Part shown: positions 16,334-24,577 of the stretch, piece by piece
Layout of the letters: the number at the start of each line of letters is the position of its first letter
Position numbering within the stretch: position 1 is the first letter of the stretch
Source of the DNA: GCA-2718815 sp963578105
GTDB lineage: Bacteria; Planctomycetota; Planctomycetia; Pirellulales; Pirellulaceae
Length of the DNA stretch: 64,000 nt
Reading direction: 5' to 3'
Assembly: GCA_963578105.1 (NCBI GenBank)
Contig: CAUZBP010000003.1
Span: 1 to 64,000, forward strand
Position numbers and translations under genes: made by a program
The notes under the pieces: model-generated
Database searches by the model: none
The model's input: only the letters and a program-made list of their open reading frames with translations
What the model was told of the DNA's origin: nothing

Positions 16334-17992
16334 ATGTTCTCTCGCCGGTTATGGTACGCATCTTGGAAACGTGCCATCCTCGTCGTCTTGCTTTCATTGG
16401 CAAGCCTTCTAACGACACACTCCGACTTGTTGGCTTACACGCCCCAAAGTTCAGAAGTGATGACCATGCGCCGTAAGGCCGTTGCTTATCTGGAGACGTG
16501 CGAGTCGCACCACTTCCTGGGTGGCAATTGCCTGGTTGCCATGGCAATTCACAAAGAGTTGAGTCAGGACCAGCACCCCAAGATTCTTGAAGCGATTGAA
16601 GCCTGCCGGGAATTTTCAGCAGACAAATCAAGAAAGCTAAAGGGCCCTGACGTTTATAGCGTGGGAATTGCAATTATTTTTCTCTGCGGACTCGATCCGG
16701 CCAAGTATCGCACGGAAATCGAGAATTTACTCGCGATATTGGAGTCGCTGCGCAAACCGAACATTGGTGCCTGGGGTTATCCTGGCAAGCACGCCAACAC
16801 CTGTGACACTTCGATGACCCAGTACGGTGTCTTGTGTTACTGGGCGGCCCACGAGGCCGGCTTTCAGATCGAATTCGACGCGGCGGCTGCCTGTTGCAAC
16901 TGGCTGCTTCGGACGCAGGATCCGTCGGGTGCCTGGTCCTACCAGGGGAAGGATTCCGGGGCGGAACAGAAACGCATCGCCCAAAATCAATACGATATTC
17001 GCCATTCCATGGCGGCGGCGGGTCTCAGCAGTGTCTACATCATGGCGGACCTTCTGAGTCTCGTCCCCAAACCACGGCCCAAAAAAGTCCGTACAGGCTC
17101 CGGCGCGGTGCGCTCGGTTGAGCAAAACAAGCCAGACGAACAAGACACCCCCAACAGAAACTCTCGCACTAACAGGGTTTCCACCGAGGCGGTGCGTGCC
17201 GCAATGGCGCTCGGAGACCGGTGGTTTGACAACAACTTTGAGATTAACAAGAAGACCCCTCACTTGCACTACTACATGTACGCTTTAGAACGTTACCAAA
17301 GCTTCCGTGAAAAGGTGACGGGCGACGAGCAACTCGTTTGGTATGACACGGGTGTGACCCACCTGTACGAGACGCAAAGGCCGGATGGCAGCTGGTTGGG
17401 TTCGCAGGACGCAACGGTGGACACCTCGTTTTCCGTCCTGTTCTTACTCCGCAGCACACAAAAAACGATCAAAGGAGGACAACCGCACATAGGGTCTTTG
17501 ATCAGTGGCCATCGCATCCCTCGTGACACGACGAACATGTTTGTCGAAAAAGGCCGGATTGTCAGTCCCATCAGGAAGAGGGCAACCGACGAAGTGCTGG
17601 CCATGTTGCTGCGGACCGATGAAAGTGAGCTTCGTTCTTCCTTCGATTTGCTGGCGGAACTGGAATTGAGCCAAAATCCCGAGCAAAGGGCAGCGCAAAT
17701 TGCAAAATTGCAACGCCTGTTGCGAGCAGGAGAATACGAGAAGCGGCTGATCGCGATCAAAACGTTCACTTCAACCCGTGATCTGGATCAGATTCCAGCG
17801 CTGATCTACGCGCTTTCGGATCCTGACTTCGAAATTAAAAGACTGGCCCGGGATGGACTGCGTTTTATGAGCCGCAAGTTTTACGGATATGGCCTGGTCG
17901 ACGAGCCCGATGAAGGGCAGGAGCAAGCTGCCATTTTGAATTGGAAAAAATGGTATCTGTCCATCAAACCGGACGCCGAGTTTTGGAATTAG
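16334..17992 (+). CDS. secreted prenyltransferase/squalene-oxidase-repeat (alpha/alpha-toroid) protein with HEAT-like C-terminus
   Basis: About 552 residues. Signal peptide: basic MFSRRLWYASWKR then a hydrophobic ILVVLLSLASLL. The body carries repeats of the squalene-cyclase/prenyltransferase beta-subunit type: GAWGYPG, CDTSMTQYG, GAWSYQG, GSWLGSQDATVDTSFSVLFLLR. These repeats build alpha/alpha barrels; the catalytic DxDD/QW arrangement of true cyclases is not evident, so a structural or binding role is likely. The last 120 residues look like HEAT repeats (IPALIYALSDPDFEIKRLAR). Start at 16334 is supported by GAGAGAGG; the frame runs back to 16118 without support. First gene of the ExbB/ExbD operon, 9 bp before the next gene. 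Confidence 0.75.
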   Translation: MFSRRLWYASWKRAILVVLLSLASLLTTHSDLLAYTPQSSEVMTMRRKAVAYLETCESHHFLGGNCLVAMAIHKELSQDQHPKILEAIEACREFSADKSRKLKGPDVYSVGIAIIFLCGLDPAKYRTEIENLLAILESLRKPNIGAWGYPGKHANTCDTSMTQYGVLCYWAAHEAGFQIEFDAAAACCNWLLRTQDPSGAWSYQGKDSGAEQKRIAQNQYDIRHSMAAAGLSSVYIMADLLSLVPKPRPKKVRTGSGAVRSVEQNKPDEQDTPNRNSRTNRVSTEAVRAAMALGDRWFDNNFEINKKTPHLHYYMYALERYQSFREKVTGDEQLVWYDTGVTHLYETQRPDGSWLGSQDATVDTSFSVLFLLRSTQKTIKGGQPHIGSLISGHRIPRDTTNMFVEKGRIVSPIRKRATDEVLAMLLRTDESELRSSFDLLAELELSQNPEQRAAQIAKLQRLLRAGEYEKRLIAIKTFTSTRDLDQIPALIYALSDPDFEIKRLARDGLRFMSRKFYGYGLVDEPDEGQEQAAILNWKKWYLSIKPDAEFWN

Positions 17993-18001
17993 GAACAACG
18001 G

Positions 18002-18877
18002 ATGTCAACCATTCAACAACCAAGCCAGCAGGGGGCCGCGTCGGATACCGGACTCAAGGTTTCGGTACATGACTTAGTCTCCAGTTGGCTGGTGGCACTA
18101 CTGATCGTGATTGGTTTTGCCGTCCTGATTCTGTTTCTATTGTGGCTGACCACCCGCGTTTACGTAAGACAAAAGCCGGTGCCGGTGGAAGTCCTGGACG
18201 ACCCGGGGGGCAACGAAAATTTTGGGCTGGCGGACGAACTGGAACCGCCAGGCGTGGAAGAACTTCCCGATGTGAACGAACCTCAGCTGGCCGACACCAT
18301 TGAAGCGATTACCGACGCCGTCTCGACCGTGGCCGCTTCGGAGATAGCTAGTGCAGGAACCCATGCAGAAATGGGAAAAGGGTCCGGCCTGGGTGACCGC
18401 AGGGCGGCGGGATCCGGGGGTAGCGGGCGAGGCGGCCCGGAGCGCCGCATCAAGTACATCACGAACAACAAGAGCGGCTACGCTGCCCAACTCGATTTCT
18501 TTAAGATCGAATTAGGCGTCATTCGGCCCGGCGACTCAACCATTCATTATGCGTTCAATTTCAGCAAAGCGACACCCGACAGCCGCTCGGCACCTGTGAC
18601 CGATGAAGAACGTTCCTATTTCCTGTGGGGTGACGACGAGCCAATGGCTGACCTGGACGAATCCTTCTTGCGTGATGCCGGGATTCCCGTTGCCGGGAAC
18701 ATCATGTTGCAATTCTGGCCTCCTGACTCCTGGCATCAATTGAAGGTCGCCGAAGCACTTTACGCCGGAGACAACAAACGTAAACTCCACACCATACGCA
18801 GTACAGAATTCGGAATGAAACCCGTAGGCAGGGGATTTGAACCGGTTGTACTACACCAGCAATATGGCCGGCGGTGA
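18002..18877 (+). CDS. single-pass membrane protein of unknown family, TonB-like layout
   Basis: 291 residues with no recognised family. Layout: about 30 cytoplasmic residues, one membrane helix (SSWLVALLIVIGFAVLILFL), an acidic Pro/Glu-rich stretch (PVPVEVLDD, LEPPGVEELPDVNEP), a Gly/Ser/Arg-rich linker (GSGGSGRGGPERR), then a globular C-terminal domain of about 150 residues (RIKYITNN, LDFFKIELGVIRPGD, WPPDSWHQLKVAEALY). One anchor, extended linker and periplasmic end domain is the plan of TonB/TolA, and it sits immediately before ExbB and two ExbD genes, so I infer it is the energy-transducing partner. It lacks recognisable TonB C-terminal sequence, so a different target is expected. Confidence 0.6.
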   Translation: MSTIQQPSQQGAASDTGLKVSVHDLVSSWLVALLIVIGFAVLILFLLWLTTRVYVRQKPVPVEVLDDPGGNENFGLADELEPPGVEELPDVNEPQLADTIEAITDAVSTVAASEIASAGTHAEMGKGSGLGDRRAAGSGGSGRGGPERRIKYITNNKSGYAAQLDFFKIELGVIRPGDSTIHYAFNFSKATPDSRSAPVTDEERSYFLWGDDEPMADLDESFLRDAGIPVAGNIMLQFWPPDSWHQLKVAEALYAGDNKRKLHTIRSTEFGMKPVGRGFEPVVLHQQYGRR

Positions 18878-18935
18878 ACTCACGGCAGCCCACGTACCCT
18901 TAACGCTCCCCACTACTTTTGACGAGTAAAAACAC

Positions 18936-19625
18936 ATGGACATTGGCGCGATAACCGGAATTGTAGCTTATCTGATTTATGGAGTCTTGATTGGCGTCGC
19001 ACTTTGGGGCGCCTTTTGTGTGTCGATGGTGTGGTTACGAGTGAGTCAAAAACGTTTTCGCAATGAAAGTGACCAAACAACGTTTCTCGAAGCCCTGAAC
19101 GAACCACTGGCCAAGGGAAATTTCGAGGCTGCCGCTGACTTGATTGCGGGCGACCAGCGTGCAGTATCGCAACTTGCAATCCTGGCAATCGAAAATCGAA
19201 ACGCTGGCTTCAAGCAGGTTCAACAAATGATCGTGGATCGATTTCAACGGGACATCTTATCCGATCTAGAGCACCGCCTGAGCTGGGTCACCACCGTAAT
19301 CAAAGTGGCCCCGATGGCCGGTCTGCTGGGTACCGTCATCGGCATGATGGGGGCCTTTGCCAAGTTGGCGGCTCCCGGCGAAAGTGTGAATCCGGCGGTC
19401 CTTGCAGAAGATATCAGTGTCGCCTTGATCACCACCGCCAGTGGCCTGGCGATTGCCATTCCGCTCGTGTTTTGCATGGCCAGTATCAACGTACGCATCC
19501 GCAAAATGGAAGACCTTGTGGCGGTGGGCCTCGCTCAATTTTTGGACATCTTTAAGAAATCGATCAACGAACCGGGCAAGAAGGCCGGTAGTAGAAAAAG
19601 TGAAGGCAGCGCAGAGAGAGGATAA
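18936..19625 (+). CDS. MotA/TolQ/ExbB proton channel family protein
   Basis: 229 residues, inner-membrane channel subunit of a proton-motive-force motor. Three membrane helices: residues about 5-34, 125-150 (VAPMAGLLGTVIGMMGAF, the conserved channel segment with GLLGTVxGM) and 170-195 (ALITTASGLAIAIPLVF, with the conserved TTASGLAIAIP). Between TM1 and TM2 is the usual cytoplasmic loop. It should assemble as a pentamer with ExbD dimers encoded directly downstream. Member of the 16.3-28.9 kb operon; 58 bp after the TonB-like gene. Confidence 0.93.
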   Translation: MDIGAITGIVAYLIYGVLIGVALWGAFCVSMVWLRVSQKRFRNESDQTTFLEALNEPLAKGNFEAAADLIAGDQRAVSQLAILAIENRNAGFKQVQQMIVDRFQRDILSDLEHRLSWVTTVIKVAPMAGLLGTVIGMMGAFAKLAAPGESVNPAVLAEDISVALITTASGLAIAIPLVFCMASINVRIRKMEDLVAVGLAQFLDIFKKSINEPGKKAGSRKSEGSAERG

Positions 19626-19787
19626 AACAACGTCGAAGCTTCCGTGCCGACGACCCACGATCGGGAGTCGCGGCCCGCAACACCGGGAAAAAGGAATTGC
19701 CGAAGACGCAATGGAAATCACCGAGGCCATGACTGCAACTCCCAAAAATTCACCCCTGAACCGAAAACAAAGAAACCATCAACCGTG

Positions 19788-20312
19788 ATGAACGAAGCTG
19801 AATACCTCCGCGTAGAACCTCCAGATGATTCGGTCGACCTGACTGTGCTGATGCCTCGACGACGTTTGGTCGAGGAGGTTGAGATGGATATTACGCCGAT
19901 GATCGACATCACGTTTCTGCTCCTGATTTTTTTTCTGGTTGCATCAAAACTCGACACCCAGGCCGACGTAGCGTTGCCTCCGGCCCGCCACGGCACGGCA
20001 GCTTCGACCCAGGCATCGATCATTCTTACTGTCGCCCAGGGCGACCGAGAGCAGGCATTGGTATACAAGGGCGACGGGACACGGGAAGCCGACCTGGTGC
20101 AGGCCACGGATCTTGCAGACCAAGAAAAGGAGATTGCCGCTTACGTCCGTCAGGGGCTCGACGTCACCCCGCCCAAAAAAAATGTCATCATCAAGGCAGA
20201 AAAAGGGATCCAGCACCGGGAAGTGTCGCGAGTGGCACAGGCTGTGGGGAGTGTCGAGGAGGTTCACTCCGGCGGTATTCAACTTCACATTGCCGTCTTG
20301 GAGGTTCAATAG
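19788..20312 (+). CDS. ExbD/TolR family biopolymer transport protein
   Basis: About 174 residues. Short cytoplasmic N-terminus, then MDITPMIDITFLLLIFFLVA: the single ExbD/TolR membrane helix with the proton-carrying Asp in MIDITF. Periplasmic domain ends with VIIKAEKGIQHREVSRVAQ, the usual ExbD fold element. Start is set at the ATG at 19788, which gives a 30-residue cytoplasmic tail; the frame is open to 19644 but the extra piece is basic and low in protein character. No strong Shine-Dalgarno precedes it. Stop lies 3 bp before the next ExbD-type gene. Two different ExbD subunits suggest a heterodimeric rotor core. Confidence 0.9.
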   Translation: MNEAEYLRVEPPDDSVDLTVLMPRRRLVEEVEMDITPMIDITFLLLIFFLVASKLDTQADVALPPARHGTAASTQASIILTVAQGDREQALVYKGDGTREADLVQATDLADQEKEIAAYVRQGLDVTPPKKNVIIKAEKGIQHREVSRVAQAVGSVEEVHSGGIQLHIAVLEVQ

Positions 20313-20315
20313 AAC

Positions 20316-20954
20316 GTGATCGGAAAACTCCGTTGCCCTGCTTGTGGCTCCCACGTGACGGTTGACGATTCTGAGACCACCGCTGGACAACGGTCAGGTT
20401 GCCCTCACTGCGGTGCCGACATGGCGTTGGTTCCCCAAAAGGACGAAAAAGGCACACCTCCGCAACGTGAGGGTCCATCTGCTCCCTTGCCGCCCATCAA
20501 GTTCGACAACTCCCGTCGGAAGAAGATCGACGAAGACATGGACATGACCCCCATGGTCGACGTCACCTTCCTGTTGCTGATTTTTTTTATGGTAACCGCC
20601 GCTTTTAGTCTTCAAAGATCGTTCGAAGTCCCCGCCCCGGATAACAATCAGCCGAGCCAGAATACTGTGGACGAGATACAGGACAATGATGACTATATCA
20701 TTGTCCGCATCGATGCCTACAATACCTTCTGGGTGGTGAGCGAGGACACCGAATATGAAGCAGCCAGCGAACAGGAACTTCTGGTGAGGCTACGAGAGGC
20801 CAAACGTGGCGGTTCGACCGGCGTGACGCCCACGCGACTGTTGGTGATCGCCCACGGCGATGCGCTCCATGAAAAGGTCGTGACCGTCTTGGATGCAGGC
20901 ACTGGACTGGGAATGGAACAAGTGAAACTGGTGACAGTTGAAGAGGACATCTGA
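20316..20954 (+). CDS. ExbD/TolR protein fused to an N-terminal zinc ribbon
   Basis: 212 residues, GTG start with a GGAGG upstream. Residues 7-35 carry CPACG and CPHCGAD (Cys-x2-Cys spaced by 21 residues and Cys-x2-Cys), a zinc ribbon on the cytoplasmic side. Then a charged linker (KFDNSRRKKIDEDMDM), the ExbD helix MTPMVDVTFLLLIFFMVTA with its proton-carrying Asp, and a periplasmic domain (LLVIAHGDALHEKVVTVLD). ExbD proteins are usually about 140 residues with a short N-tail; a zinc ribbon there is unusual and might dock a cytoplasmic regulator. 1 bp separates its stop from the following giant gene, so the two are translated together. Confidence 0.88.
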   Translation: MIGKLRCPACGSHVTVDDSETTAGQRSGCPHCGADMALVPQKDEKGTPPQREGPSAPLPPIKFDNSRRKKIDEDMDMTPMVDVTFLLLIFFMVTAAFSLQRSFEVPAPDNNQPSQNTVDEIQDNDDYIIVRIDAYNTFWVVSEDTEYEAASEQELLVRLREAKRGGSTGVTPTRLLVIAHGDALHEKVVTVLDAGTGLGMEQVKLVTVEEDI

Positions 20955-20955
20955 C

Positions 20956-23900
20956 ATGGCAGAAACCGCTGACGAATTTCTAGAATTGCTCGCCCGAGAC
21001 AATCTTGTCAGCAACAATATCCTGGAAACACTACGCCAGAAAGTCGGGGTCTCAAAAAATCCCGTCAGCGCGAAACGACTTGCCAAGCTGCTCGTCGACC
21101 GCGGCCTGCTGACTTCACACCAAGCCATACAGTTGCTTCAATCGCAGGTCAAGAGCCCCGCAAACCAGCAAGAAGATGCTGAACTCGATCTGGCACCGAT
21201 AGAAGAGGATCAGAAACATCCCACAACCAGCTCGCGAAAAAATCAATCCGGGCCGCCAGTCAACGAAGCAGTCAACGAAGCCGAGGAGTATTCCTCCCAG
21301 GAACTCGACATCGAAGAACAGGCTGCCGCCGAGATGACGGCGGCCACGTCCGACGTTTTTGAAGCTGCCGCAAACGACCCGCTCGACGATGATGTACTGC
21401 TGATGGAAGGGTACGAGTACGAAGTGGCGGACAGCGGCGGGACACCACAGGAGGATCCTCTCAGACCACCTTCTGCGTCGGATACCGGCCGGGGCAGAGA
21501 ACGTCCCAAGCAACAGCTTACGATTGTCACCAAGCGCTGGGACTCTCCTCTGCTGCTGGTAGGCGGCGGAGCGCTGTTGCTGTTGGTATTCCTGGGAACC
21601 TTTTTGTTCTTTTATCTCAAACGTGAGACGGCCGATGCCGCTTTCAACCTCGCTGAGGTCGACTACCAGAACGGCAGCTACGGTCAGGCCATCGCCAGGT
21701 ACAAAGAATACCTGGAGGACTATCCCAAAGACGTCAACGTCAGCAAGGCACGAGTGCGCATCGGTATGGCCACGATTTGGAGGGAGGTGGAAGGAGGTCA
21801 TGATCAAGCGAGCGCTTTAAAGGTTGCCCAGGAAATGCTGCCGACCATAGAGGCGGAGCCTCAATTTGCCGAATCTGCGCGCCCAGAACTGGCAGGTCTG
21901 CTGCCCACGATTGCGGGCGAGCTGGCCGAACGAGCTCGCACTTCCTCGGAAATAGCCGACAAAGAACAATTCGTGGCCCTCCATGACGAATCGCTCGAGC
22001 TGATCAACAACACGAATTACATGCCCAGTTCGCACAAGCAAGGCCAGCAAAGGCGCCTGGACGAGATTACTGCTAAAGTTGCCACCGTCAAACGATCCAT
22101 CAACGAAGATCGTGAACTCGCCAAGACCATCGAGGCGATCCAGCAGGCCATTGTTGCCGATCAGCCCGTCGACGCCTATGTTGCTCGGGATGCATTGCTG
22201 AACGTCTATCCGGCCTTGGAAAACAGGAAAGAACTTCAGCAGGCGGTCCGTGACATTTCCAAAAAAGAACAACAACGGGTCGTAGTTCTGGACAACCCGG
22301 TCCGGGCTGAAACCAGTGATCATCCGGTCGCTATCAGTTCGGTCACCTTCGCGAGCCGTACGGGCGACACCTTGCAGGGACTAAGTGGCCAGGTCCTTTA
22401 TTTCTTTGCCGGCGGAGCGGTCTATGGTTTGCAAGCAGACAACGGTCAGTTGCTGTGGCGCCGTTTTGTGGGCCATGAGACCATGATGCATCCGCAATCC
22501 TCCACGCTTGGTCCTGCTGGCGATGCACTCTGTGTTGACTCGCGCCGCCGTGAGTTGCTTTCCCTGGCCGCTGATACAGGCAAGCTTCGCTGGCGTTTAC
22601 CTCTGGAAAATCCTTTGTTGGAACCGCTCGTATTACCCGACTTCATCGTGGCAGCAACCCGGGCTGGAAAACTCCTGCAAGTTGCGGCTGGCGAGGGAAC
22701 GACCTTGCGCCAGGCCGACTTGCCCCAAGCCCTGAATGTGCCACCAGGTGCCGATGTGAAACGTGGCCGGCTGTATGTGGCCAGTGAGCACTCGAACTTG
22801 TACGTGCTGGCCAGTGATACACTCGAGTGCAACGAAGTCTACTACCTGGGTCATTCCTTCGAGGGAATCAGTGCCCCTCCGGTTTCAACGCTAGGATTTG
22901 TATTCGTGGTGGAACGATTGAGTCTCTTGAATTCGCAGCTCCATGTTCTGGCGACCGATGCGAACGGCTTGCAGTTACAGAAGGCCCAGGATCCGATTCG
23001 GCTGGAGGGTCAGGTAGTACGCCGTCCGCTCATCATTGGCCGGCGTTTACTGGTGTCAACGGATCGGGGTGCCATGTATTTGTTCGAGATCGATCGAGCG
23101 GCTGAAAACAATCCCGTCTCCATTATGACGACGGAAGTACCGACCGAAGCGGAGCCGGTCACTCCCTACGTTCTCGCCAATGGCGGCCAACTCTGGGTGG
23201 CCAGCAACAGCCTGACTCAGTTCCAACTACAGACCTCGCGACGATCGACGGTTCGAAAATCCGTCACGCACGAGGGAGATGTCTTTGTCAGTCCGCTGCA
23301 GATGCAAAATAACATACTTTTTTACGCTCGCCGACGTGCCCGAAAGTCCGGTGTCACGGTGACAGCCATGCGTCCCGATCGGATTGGTCAACGTGGCGGA
23401 CTTTCTGAAATCGCATGGGAAACGGACCTGGCCGTCCCTCCGGCAGGGGCGCCGCTATCGACTGAAAACAAGGCCCTCCTGTTCACTGCCAAGGGGGAAC
23501 TCTACGTACTGGGAGCTGACAACTTCAACGCGGGTCCGGATGACGAGCCTGACGAGAGGCCCTTCGCCGCCGACATTCCGGCTCTTACCCAACGCTACGA
23601 GCTAGGAGATGGAAGGCAGCTCCTTGTGAGCAACCCTGAACCTCAACAATTCATGGTTTACAATCCGAGTCTACGTGCCTCACGTCTTCAACTGCTGAAT
23701 TTGAAAATTTCGGGTGACCAGTTGGACGGAACCCCTCTGGTGTTCGAGGGGGCTCTGCTGACCAGAAGCAAAAAAGGCCGGATCTCTCTGCTGGATGTGA
23801 CGAAGGCCTCGGACCGGGTCCATCCGTTTCAAACCACGCTACATCCGGGTCAGGAAATCAACTGGAACCGGCCGGCATTGGTGCATGAGGCGGGTAATGC

Positions 23901-24510
23901 CCGCATCGTCATCTCCGACGGACAAGGAAAAATCTACAAATTGGGCATTCAGAAAGGGGCGGCGCCACAACTGACCGCGATCGAAGAACGCACGATCGAA
24001 TGGTCTTTAATTGGATCAATGGCCGGTACGGGCGATATGGTGTACGGCCTCGTCCGGCAGGATGAATACGATCAAGTCATCTCGTTTCAAATTTCAGATT
24101 TAAGCCCCGGAAACATCTGGGAACTTAACGGTCGGGTCGTGTGGGGACCGTTGCAATCGGGCGACGCCGTGTTGGTATTCACCACCACGAACGAACTGCT
24201 TTGTTTTACAGGTGAAGGGCAACAAAAATGGAAGGTCCGCTGCGGCTACGGACCACCAGTCGGTTTTCCACTGGTGGTCGAAGGCGACTACATCATGGCT
24301 TCTCGAGGAGGCCAGGTGTGGCGCATCGCTGGTAACACCGGTGAGGAATTAGGACACCTTGACATCGAAGAACCACTGGGAACCGGCCCCGTCCGCTTCG
24401 GTCCCGAAAATTTATTGCTTACCGGTCACGACGGAACTGTTTACACGGTTGCCACCTCCAAAGTGCAAACTTCAGAGATCGCCAATACGTCGAATGGAAA
24501 CACAAATTAG
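20956..24510 (+). CDS. membrane-anchored TPR/PQQ-like beta-propeller protein with planctomycete helical module
   Basis: About 1184 residues. Residues 6-63 form a helical module (FLELLARDNLVS ... LAKLLVDRGLLTSHQAIQLL) that recurs in the kinase and the 596-residue protein of this region. An acidic low-complexity stretch follows to about 190, then one membrane helix at 197-221 (LLLVGGGALLLLVFLGTFLF). Outside come TPR-like helices from 226 (AFNLAEVDYQNGSYGQAIARYKEYL) and, from about 470 on, repeated PQQ/WD-like blades (GAVYGLQADNGQLLWRRFVG, RELLSLAADTGKLRW, GKIYKLGIQKG, VWRIAGNTGEELG). So the module is cytoplasmic and the propeller periplasmic. Probably a scaffold energised or gated by the ExbB/ExbD motor. 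Start at 20956 has AGAGGA upstream. Confidence 0.75.
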   Translation: MAETADEFLELLARDNLVSNNILETLRQKVGVSKNPVSAKRLAKLLVDRGLLTSHQAIQLLQSQVKSPANQQEDAELDLAPIEEDQKHPTTSSRKNQSGPPVNEAVNEAEEYSSQELDIEEQAAAEMTAATSDVFEAAANDPLDDDVLLMEGYEYEVADSGGTPQEDPLRPPSASDTGRGRERPKQQLTIVTKRWDSPLLLVGGGALLLLVFLGTFLFFYLKRETADAAFNLAEVDYQNGSYGQAIARYKEYLEDYPKDVNVSKARVRIGMATIWREVEGGHDQASALKVAQEMLPTIEAEPQFAESARPELAGLLPTIAGELAERARTSSEIADKEQFVALHDESLELINNTNYMPSSHKQGQQRRLDEITAKVATVKRSINEDRELAKTIEAIQQAIVADQPVDAYVARDALLNVYPALENRKELQQAVRDISKKEQQRVVVLDNPVRAETSDHPVAISSVTFASRTGDTLQGLSGQVLYFFAGGAVYGLQADNGQLLWRRFVGHETMMHPQSSTLGPAGDALCVDSRRRELLSLAADTGKLRWRLPLENPLLEPLVLPDFIVAATRAGKLLQVAAGEGTTLRQADLPQALNVPPGADVKRGRLYVASEHSNLYVLASDTLECNEVYYLGHSFEGISAPPVSTLGFVFVVERLSLLNSQLHVLATDANGLQLQKAQDPIRLEGQVVRRPLIIGRRLLVSTDRGAMYLFEIDRAAENNPVSIMTTEVPTEAEPVTPYVLANGGQLWVASNSLTQFQLQTSRRSTVRKSVTHEGDVFVSPLQMQNNILFYARRRARKSGVTVTAMRPDRIGQRGGLSEIAWETDLAVPPAGAPLSTENKALLFTAKGELYVLGADNFNAGPDDEPDERPFAADIPALTQRYELGDGRQLLVSNPEPQQFMVYNPSLRASRLQLLNLKISGDQLDGTPLVFEGALLTRSKKGRISLLDVTKASDRVHPFQTTLHPGQEINWNRPALVHEAGNARIVISDGQGKIYKLGIQKGAAPQLTAIEERTIEWSLIGSMAGTGDMVYGLVRQDEYDQVISFQISDLSPGNIWELNGRVVWGPLQSGDAVLVFTTTNELLCFTGEGQQKWKVRCGYGPPVGFPLVVEGDYIMASRGGQVWRIAGNTGEELGHLDIEEPLGTGPVRFGPENLLLTGHDGTVYTVATSKVQTSEIANTSNGNTN

Positions 24511-24577
24511 TCCAGCCAAACACCGGCTGAACAGCAACAGCCGACTCAACTTTTCATGCCAACAACATGTGCCCTGA

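Noticed and set aside
16334..17992. Active squalene/hopene cyclase or prenyltransferase
   Set aside because: The toroid repeats fit but the protein is exported and I see no DxDD catalytic motif; called as a repeat-fold protein only.
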